A stretch of 64,000 nt of DNA from an uncultured Thiotrichaceae bacterium (GTDB lineage: Bacteria > Pseudomonadota > Gammaproteobacteria > Thiotrichales > Thiotrichaceae), in NCBI GenBank assembly GCA_937925855.1, contig CALAMO010000025.1:22772-86771 (forward strand), written 5' to 3'. The notes under the pieces are model-generated. The model was not told where the DNA came from and did not search any database. It was given only the letters and a program-made list of their open reading frames with translations. Shown piece after piece: positions 59,075 to 64,000 of this stretch (position 1 is the stretch's first letter; every line of letters starts with the position of its first letter). Both the position numbers and the translations under genes were made by a program.

Positions 59075-60865
59075 TTAAAACGCTTCCTCATTAAAGCGCA
59101 TCATACTATCGCTACCCGACATCATCGCCGACATCAGCGAGCCAGTCTGCGGCAGTAAGCGCTTAAAGAAGAAGTTAGCGGTATCCACCTTAGCCTGATA
59201 GAAAACTGCTTCATCGCCTTCCAGCTTATCCAGCGCAATATCCGCCATACGCAGCCACAAATAACCCAGTGCAACCAGCCCCGCCATGCGCAGATAGTCA
59301 GTCGCCGCCGCCGCGCCTTCTTCTGGATTTGCCATGCCCTTTTGTGCGATCCAGCCAGTCACAACTTGCAGACGGCCAAAGGACTTCGCCAGCATCATAA
59401 TCAGCGGCTGAATGGCGTCGCGCTCGTCATGCATTTTCTCTTCCAGGTACTCACTGATGGTATGAAAGAACGGGCGCAGGTTACGGCCCATGCGCTCCGG
59501 CATTTTGCGCCCGATTAAATCCAGCGCCTGAATGCCGTTAGTGCCTTCATAGATCTGCGCAATGCGTGCATCACGCACAAACTGCTCCATACCCCATTCA
59601 GCGATATAGCCGTGACCGCCGTATACCTGCACGCCCATATTGGCGATGTCCGAGCCGCAGTCGGTCATAAAGGCCTTACAGATCGGCGTCATCAGCGCAA
59701 CCAGCGCCTCCGCATCTTCGCGTTGTTTCGGGTCTTCCGCATTAATTGACATATCCAGCGCCCGCGCCACCCAGACATTGAGCGCCCGATTGCCTTCGGT
59801 GAGCGCACGCATGGTCAGCAACATACGGCGCACATCAGGATGTACCGTCAATGGATCAGCGGCTTTATCAGGCTGTGCCGCACCTTTAAGTGAGCGGCCC
59901 TGAATGCGTTCCTTCGCATAGTGTACTGCATTCTGATACGCCACTTCGCTAATGCCAAGCCCCTGCATACCGACACCCAGTCGCGCTGCGTTCATCATCA
60001 CGAACATAGCCGACATGCCTTTATGTAGCGTGCCGATCAAAAAGCCACGCGCACCGTCAAAATTCATCACACAGGTTGAATTGCCGTGAATCCCCATCTT
60101 GTGTTCGATCGCGCCACAGACTACGTTGTTGGCATCACCCACCGAACCGTCACCATTAACAGACATCTTCGGCACCAGGAACAGACTGATACCTTTAATG
60201 CCTTCCGGTGCACCCGGCGCACGTGCCAGCACCAGATGAATAATGTTCTCGGTCATATCGTGTTCACCGGCGCTGATGAAAATCTTGGTGCCGGTAATGC
60301 TGTACGAGCCATCATCATTGAGATCAGCTTTGGTGCGCAGCATGCCCAGATCGGTACCACAGTGCGGCTCGGTCAAACACATGACCCCGCTCCAGGTGCC
60401 CGCAATCATCTTCGGCAGGTAAGTCTGTTTCAGCTCATCGGAAGCAAAGGCTTCAATCGCCCGACACGCGCCTTCGGTTAAACCGGGATACATAGCAAAC
60501 GCCATATTTGTCGAACAGAGGATCTCCTGTACCATAAACCCCAGCGTTTTTGGCAGGCCCTGACCACCGTATTCCGGTGGCGAAATCAGCTCGGCATAAC
60601 CATTCTCATGAAAGGCGTCATAAGCCGCTTTAAATCCGGGCGGCGCAGTCACCTTGCCATCCTCAAATTTACAGCCCACCTGGTCGCCAACCTGATTCAG
60701 CGGCAGCAACTCGTTTTCACAAAATTTACCGGCCTCTTCCAGAATCGCCTCGATCAGATCAGGCGTGGCTTCTTCAAAGCCGGGCAGCTGTTGTAAATCA
60801 TCGGCATTAAACAGCTCGTTATAAACGAACTTCAAATCACGTAGCGGTGCATTATAAACAGGCAT
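59075..60865 (-). CDS. Acyl-CoA dehydrogenase (FadE-type, long form)
   Basis: A 596-residue flavoprotein catalysing the first beta-oxidation step. Features are the PPEYGGQGLPKTLG N-domain, the FAD/substrate loop VMCLTEPHCGTDLGMLRTKA, IFISAGEHDM, and the catalytic-base region QIYEGTNGIQALDLIGRK. The C-terminal extension (about 480-596) is the DUF3610/AcylCoA_dh_C type found in this longer class. It is the last gene of the operon, separated by 1 bp from the FadN-like gene. Confidence 0.92.
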   Translation of the reverse strand: MPVYNAPLRDLKFVYNELFNADDLQQLPGFEEATPDLIEAILEEAGKFCENELLPLNQVGDQVGCKFEDGKVTAPPGFKAAYDAFHENGYAELISPPEYGGQGLPKTLGFMVQEILCSTNMAFAMYPGLTEGACRAIEAFASDELKQTYLPKMIAGTWSGVMCLTEPHCGTDLGMLRTKADLNDDGSYSITGTKIFISAGEHDMTENIIHLVLARAPGAPEGIKGISLFLVPKMSVNGDGSVGDANNVVCGAIEHKMGIHGNSTCVMNFDGARGFLIGTLHKGMSAMFVMMNAARLGVGMQGLGISEVAYQNAVHYAKERIQGRSLKGAAQPDKAADPLTVHPDVRRMLLTMRALTEGNRALNVWVARALDMSINAEDPKQREDAEALVALMTPICKAFMTDCGSDIANMGVQVYGGHGYIAEWGMEQFVRDARIAQIYEGTNGIQALDLIGRKMPERMGRNLRPFFHTISEYLEEKMHDERDAIQPLIMMLAKSFGRLQVVTGWIAQKGMANPEEGAAAATDYLRMAGLVALGYLWLRMADIALDKLEGDEAVFYQAKVDTANFFFKRLLPQTGSLMSAMMSGSDSMMRFNEEAF

Positions 60866-60866
60866 A

Positions 60867-63263
60867 TCAATTCCTCAGTGGCTTGCCGGTCGTCAGCATG
60901 TGTTCAATGCGTGCCAGCGTAGCGTCATTCTTTACCAGTGCCATGAACGCCTCATGTTCCAGTTCCAGCAGGTCATCTTCGGTCAGTGTCTCCGTTACAT
61001 CGGTATCGCCACCGGCCAACACGTTCGCCAGCGCGAGCGAGACCACTTCATCATGCGGCGTAGCGCGCCCCATTTGGCGGAAGTCTTTCACCGCCATGGT
61101 CATTGCGGTCATAGCGGTGCCACCCGGCAGGCTGATTTCCTGTTCTTCCGGCGGCTCATAACCTTCCACCATGGATAGCGCTTTCGCTTTAGCATCAGCC
61201 AGCAAGCGATCCCGATTCATGGTGATACCATCGCCTTCGCGCAGAATCAGACTGCTTTGCGCTTCCTGCGCCGACTTCGCTACCTGTGCGGTACTAATCA
61301 TTTCAAACGCTTTAATCACCGGTGGTAATGGCCCACCGGGACGTTTTTTATGATTTGACCAGCGCAGCAGCATTTCCTTACAGCCACCCCAGCCCGGAAT
61401 CACGCCCACGCCGACTTCAACCAGACCGGTATAAGTCTCGGCATGTGCCTGAATCGCATCGCTGTGCAGCAAGACTTCACAGCCGCCGCCCAGCGCCATT
61501 CCCGCTGGGGCGGAAACCACCGGGAACGGCGCGTACTTGAGTGCTTTATAGGCATCCTGCCCGGCAGTGATCATCTCTTCGACTTGGCTCCAAGCCGCAA
61601 TATTCGCCGCAAACAGCAGCAGGCCCAGATTCGCTCCGGCACAGAAATTACTGCCTTCGTTATAAATGACCAGCGCTTTGTATTTCTTTTTCACCAGTTT
61701 GACGGACTTAGCGATTAATTCGAGGGTTTGCGGATCCATCGAATTCATTTTGGTGTGATACTCAAGACAGACGACGCCATCGCCAATGTCCCACAGGCTG
61801 GCCGAAGCGTTTTTGATAATGGGTTTGCTGCCCCGCTTAATGTCTTTCAGCAGCAGTACACCATCGCCACGCACTAACTGCTGATAAGAACCGCTATGAT
61901 CCAGATAGTGAACGTGCGCATCTTCTATCTTGTAGAAGCCACCATCACGGGCTTTTTCCAGCATCGCAGGTACCACAGAACCCTCCGCCGCTAAGCGATC
62001 GGCAAAGTCACCCGCACCCAACTGGTCAATCAGCTCAAACGGGCCAAACTTCCAGTTGTAGCCCAGCTTCATCGCTTCATCGACAGCATAGACATCGTCG
62101 GCAATTTCCGGCACCAATGAAGCCGAGTAGCTCAACACCTGCGACAATACGCGCCATGCATATTGGCCGCCTTTGTCTTCGTGTGAGACCAATGCTTTCA
62201 AACCACCTTTGCGTGAAGCTTTGACACTCGCCAAGCGAGCCTTTGTAGACGGCGCATATTCACCCGTTGTCAAATCAACTGACTCTTTAACCTTCTTGCC
62301 ACCTTCGCGATTCAGGCGATAGAAACCACCTTTACCTTTACGCCCGGTATAACCATCCGCGATCATATTAGTGATCAGCTCAGGAATCTCCAGTCGCTGC
62401 ATCATCGGATCAGACGCGGGCAGGGTGCGTTCCATGCTTTCCATCAGGTGTGGTAACAAATCCAAACCGACGAGATCGGATAGCGCAAACACGCCGGTCT
62501 TTGGCACGCCCATCGGCTTACCGACGACGGCATCGGCTTCTTCAACGGTGAGGCCCATGTTAAAGGCCTCCTGCACCGCTACCTGAATCCAGTAAATCCC
62601 AATGCGATTCGCGATAAATCCGGGGGTGTCTTTACAGACCACCACGCCTTTGCCCAGCTTTTTGTCACTGAAATCACGCACCGCAGCTACCGCATCCCTA
62701 TCAGTCTGATCGCCATAAGCGACCTCCAGCAGGCGCATATAGCGTGGCGGATTAAAGAAATGCGTGATCATGAAGTTGTTAGCGAAGCTGTCCGCCATGC
62801 CATCCATCAAATCATTCATTGGAATGGTGGAGGTGTTGGATGACAGCATGGAACCAGGCTTGCGCACTGCTTCCAGCTTGCGATATAAATCCTGCTTAAT
62901 CGCCAGATTCTCAATAATCGCCTCAATCACCCAGTCGCAGTCGCTAATCAGATCAAGGTTATCTTCCAGGTTACCGGTCGTGATCAGCTTAGCGTTGCGT
63001 TTATGCATAAACGGTGCCGGATCAGCTTTCAGCATCTTTGCTACAGCGCCTTCAGCAATCGCACTGCGTTTATCGGCGGGCGCATCTTTTGGCACGATAT
63101 CCAGCAGCACTACGGGAATACCGGCATTAGCGACATGAGCGGCGATACCTGCCCCCATGACACCCGCACCGATCACCGCGACTTTTTTAATGTCTACTTT
63201 GGATAAGTCTTTGGACTCATCAGTTAAGTTCTGATCTCCAGAACGAATTGGGTCGCCACTCAT
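60867..63263 (-). CDS. fadN: 3-hydroxyacyl-CoA dehydrogenase/enoyl-CoA hydratase bifunctional enzyme (FadN type)
   Basis: A 798-residue bifunctional beta-oxidation enzyme with the dehydrogenase first. The NAD-binding motif VIGAGVMGAGIAAHVANAG is near residues 30-48, then SSNTSTIPMNDL, THFFNPPRYMRLLEV and a second dehydrogenase domain. The C-terminal hydratase half (about 500-700) has FCAGANLGLLLFA and APAGMALGGGCEVLLHSDAI. This order is that of FadN, not FadB. It starts at 63263, directly next to the thiolase stop. Confidence 0.93.
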   Translation of the reverse strand: MSGDPIRSGDQNLTDESKDLSKVDIKKVAVIGAGVMGAGIAAHVANAGIPVVLLDIVPKDAPADKRSAIAEGAVAKMLKADPAPFMHKRNAKLITTGNLEDNLDLISDCDWVIEAIIENLAIKQDLYRKLEAVRKPGSMLSSNTSTIPMNDLMDGMADSFANNFMITHFFNPPRYMRLLEVAYGDQTDRDAVAAVRDFSDKKLGKGVVVCKDTPGFIANRIGIYWIQVAVQEAFNMGLTVEEADAVVGKPMGVPKTGVFALSDLVGLDLLPHLMESMERTLPASDPMMQRLEIPELITNMIADGYTGRKGKGGFYRLNREGGKKVKESVDLTTGEYAPSTKARLASVKASRKGGLKALVSHEDKGGQYAWRVLSQVLSYSASLVPEIADDVYAVDEAMKLGYNWKFGPFELIDQLGAGDFADRLAAEGSVVPAMLEKARDGGFYKIEDAHVHYLDHSGSYQQLVRGDGVLLLKDIKRGSKPIIKNASASLWDIGDGVVCLEYHTKMNSMDPQTLELIAKSVKLVKKKYKALVIYNEGSNFCAGANLGLLLFAANIAAWSQVEEMITAGQDAYKALKYAPFPVVSAPAGMALGGGCEVLLHSDAIQAHAETYTGLVEVGVGVIPGWGGCKEMLLRWSNHKKRPGGPLPPVIKAFEMISTAQVAKSAQEAQSSLILREGDGITMNRDRLLADAKAKALSMVEGYEPPEEQEISLPGGTAMTAMTMAVKDFRQMGRATPHDEVVSLALANVLAGGDTDVTETLTEDDLLELEHEAFMALVKNDATLARIEHMLTTGKPLRN

Positions 63264-64000
63264 TTATACAGCCTCCAGAATTGTCGCGATTCCCTGTCCG
63301 CCGCCGATGCATTGAGTGGCCAACGCGAACTGTTTACCTTCACGCTTGAGTAGGGCTGCTGCTTTGCCTGTTATTCTTGCACCAGTCGCACCTAACGGGT
63401 GACCCAATGCAATCGCGCCGCCGTCCAAATTGACTTTATCCATATCAATGTCCAGGTCGCGTACACAGGGCATAGACTGTGCGGCAAATGCTTCATTCAG
63501 CTCGACAATGTCGATGTCATTCATACTAAGACCGGCACGTTCCAGTGCTTTGCGAGTCGAGTTCACCGGGCCTATACCCATGATTTCAGGCGCACAGCCT
63601 GCAACGGCGACACTCTTAATGCGGGCCATAATGTCCAGACCATTCGCTTTGGCGAATGCTTCGCTACAAACCAGGGTAGCTGCTGCACCATCAGTGAGGG
63701 GTGAAGACGTACCTGCGGTCACTGAGCCATTTTCATCAAATGCGAGTCTTAGTCCAGCCAGGCCTTCAGCTGAAGTATCCGGGCGAATACAGCCGTCCTG
63801 ATCAACTTTACCGACTGCCACGATTTCATCGACGAATTTACCGGCTTCTTGTGCTGCCGCTGCTTTTTGGTGACTGGCTACGGCAAATGCCTCCTGTTCT
63901 TCACGGGTAATGTCATATTTACTGGCCAGGTTTTCTGCGGTAATCCCCATGCTCATATAAGCACCAGGCAGATTCTCATACAGTGCTGGATTCGGTGACG
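63264..64000 (-). CDS. fadA: Acetyl-CoA acyltransferase (thiolase), 5' end cut by right edge
   Basis: The frame is open to the right edge, giving 244 C-terminal residues beginning SPNPALYENLPGAYM. Thiolase motifs are YMSMGITAENLA, NEAFAAQSM, the histidine motif LGHPLGATGAR and the second catalytic cysteine in QCIGGGQG. The first (acyl-accepting) cysteine lies beyond the window. It is the first visible gene of the thiolase-fadN-acyl-CoA dehydrogenase operon on the minus strand. The internal ATG at 63956 is not the start, because conserved coding sequence precedes it. Confidence 0.92.
   Translation of the reverse strand, partial: SPNPALYENLPGAYMSMGITAENLASKYDITREEQEAFAVASHQKAAAAQEAGKFVDEIVAVGKVDQDGCIRPDTSAEGLAGLRLAFDENGSVTAGTSSPLTDGAAATLVCSEAFAKANGLDIMARIKSVAVAGCAPEIMGIGPVNSTRKALERAGLSMNDIDIVELNEAFAAQSMPCVRDLDIDMDKVNLDGGAIALGHPLGATGARITGKAAALLKREGKQFALATQCIGGGQGIATILEAV

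Overview
The window reads as a chromosomal segment of a free-living gammaproteobacterium of moderate GC. Housekeeping genes such as hrpA, creD, cmoM, nudE, truC, rlmI, a YejK-type nucleoid protein, zur and a fadE/fadN/thiolase set all resemble gammaproteobacterial versions. The Uma2, IalB-type, CHAT and TIR genes would suit a Thiotrichales-like environmental lineage, but the genus cannot be fixed from this sequence. No rRNA, tRNA, transposase, integrase or CRISPR array was seen.

Layout. 1-13 kb: the 3' end of hrpA, creD, a PPK2 polyphosphate kinase, an IalB-like secreted protein, a hexapeptide acyltransferase, an unusual CLC-family protein with a CBS tail, an unknown lipoprotein, a FadL-family porin, a lipoprotein hydrolase and a PfkB sugar kinase. 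13.1-20.6 kb: a nine-gene Mrp-type Na+/H+ antiporter operon (E-F-G-B-C-D-D-small-D). It has three ND5-like subunits, no full-length MrpA, and an unclear start codon for the B-like gene.

20.7-27.7 kb (minus strand): a compact bacterial microcompartment operon with a minimal shell (one BMC-H, one BMC-T, one BMC-P). It encodes a glutamine-synthetase-like ligase, an opine-dehydrogenase-like protein, a CoA-acylating-type aldehyde dehydrogenase, a malate-dehydrogenase-like enzyme with an N-terminal module like those of BMC cargo proteins, and a Rid-family protein. No phosphotransacylase or known signature enzyme is present. An identical 15-bp palindrome precedes this operon and a sarcosine-oxidase-like flavoenzyme 5 kb away (32.6 kb), which suggests one regulon for a nitrogenous substrate. 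Between them lie a carboxylesterase and a Zur-controlled zinc operon (zur, zrgA-like, ABC ATPase, permease, DUF3299) with a 23-bp Zur-box-like site.

33.8-54.9 kb is an accessory, defence-flavoured stretch mixed with core genes: a DUF2235 hydrolase, a TIR protein carrying a 100-bp inverted-repeat element in its reading frame, a 2072-residue protein with two lipase-like modules and a CHAT protease domain, a membrane protein with an S-P repeat, and a translationally coupled hipB-hipA-CARF/PD-(D/E)XK nuclease operon bounded by near-identical 22-bp repeats, followed by an Uma2 nuclease. The rest (55-64 kb) is ordinary: RNase T2, nudE, truC, an anti-sigma-K-like protein, a DUF4124 protein and a beta-oxidation operon that runs off the right edge.

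The two strongest candidates for undescribed systems are the microcompartment with its distant co-regulated oxidase and the HipBA-CARF nuclease operon.
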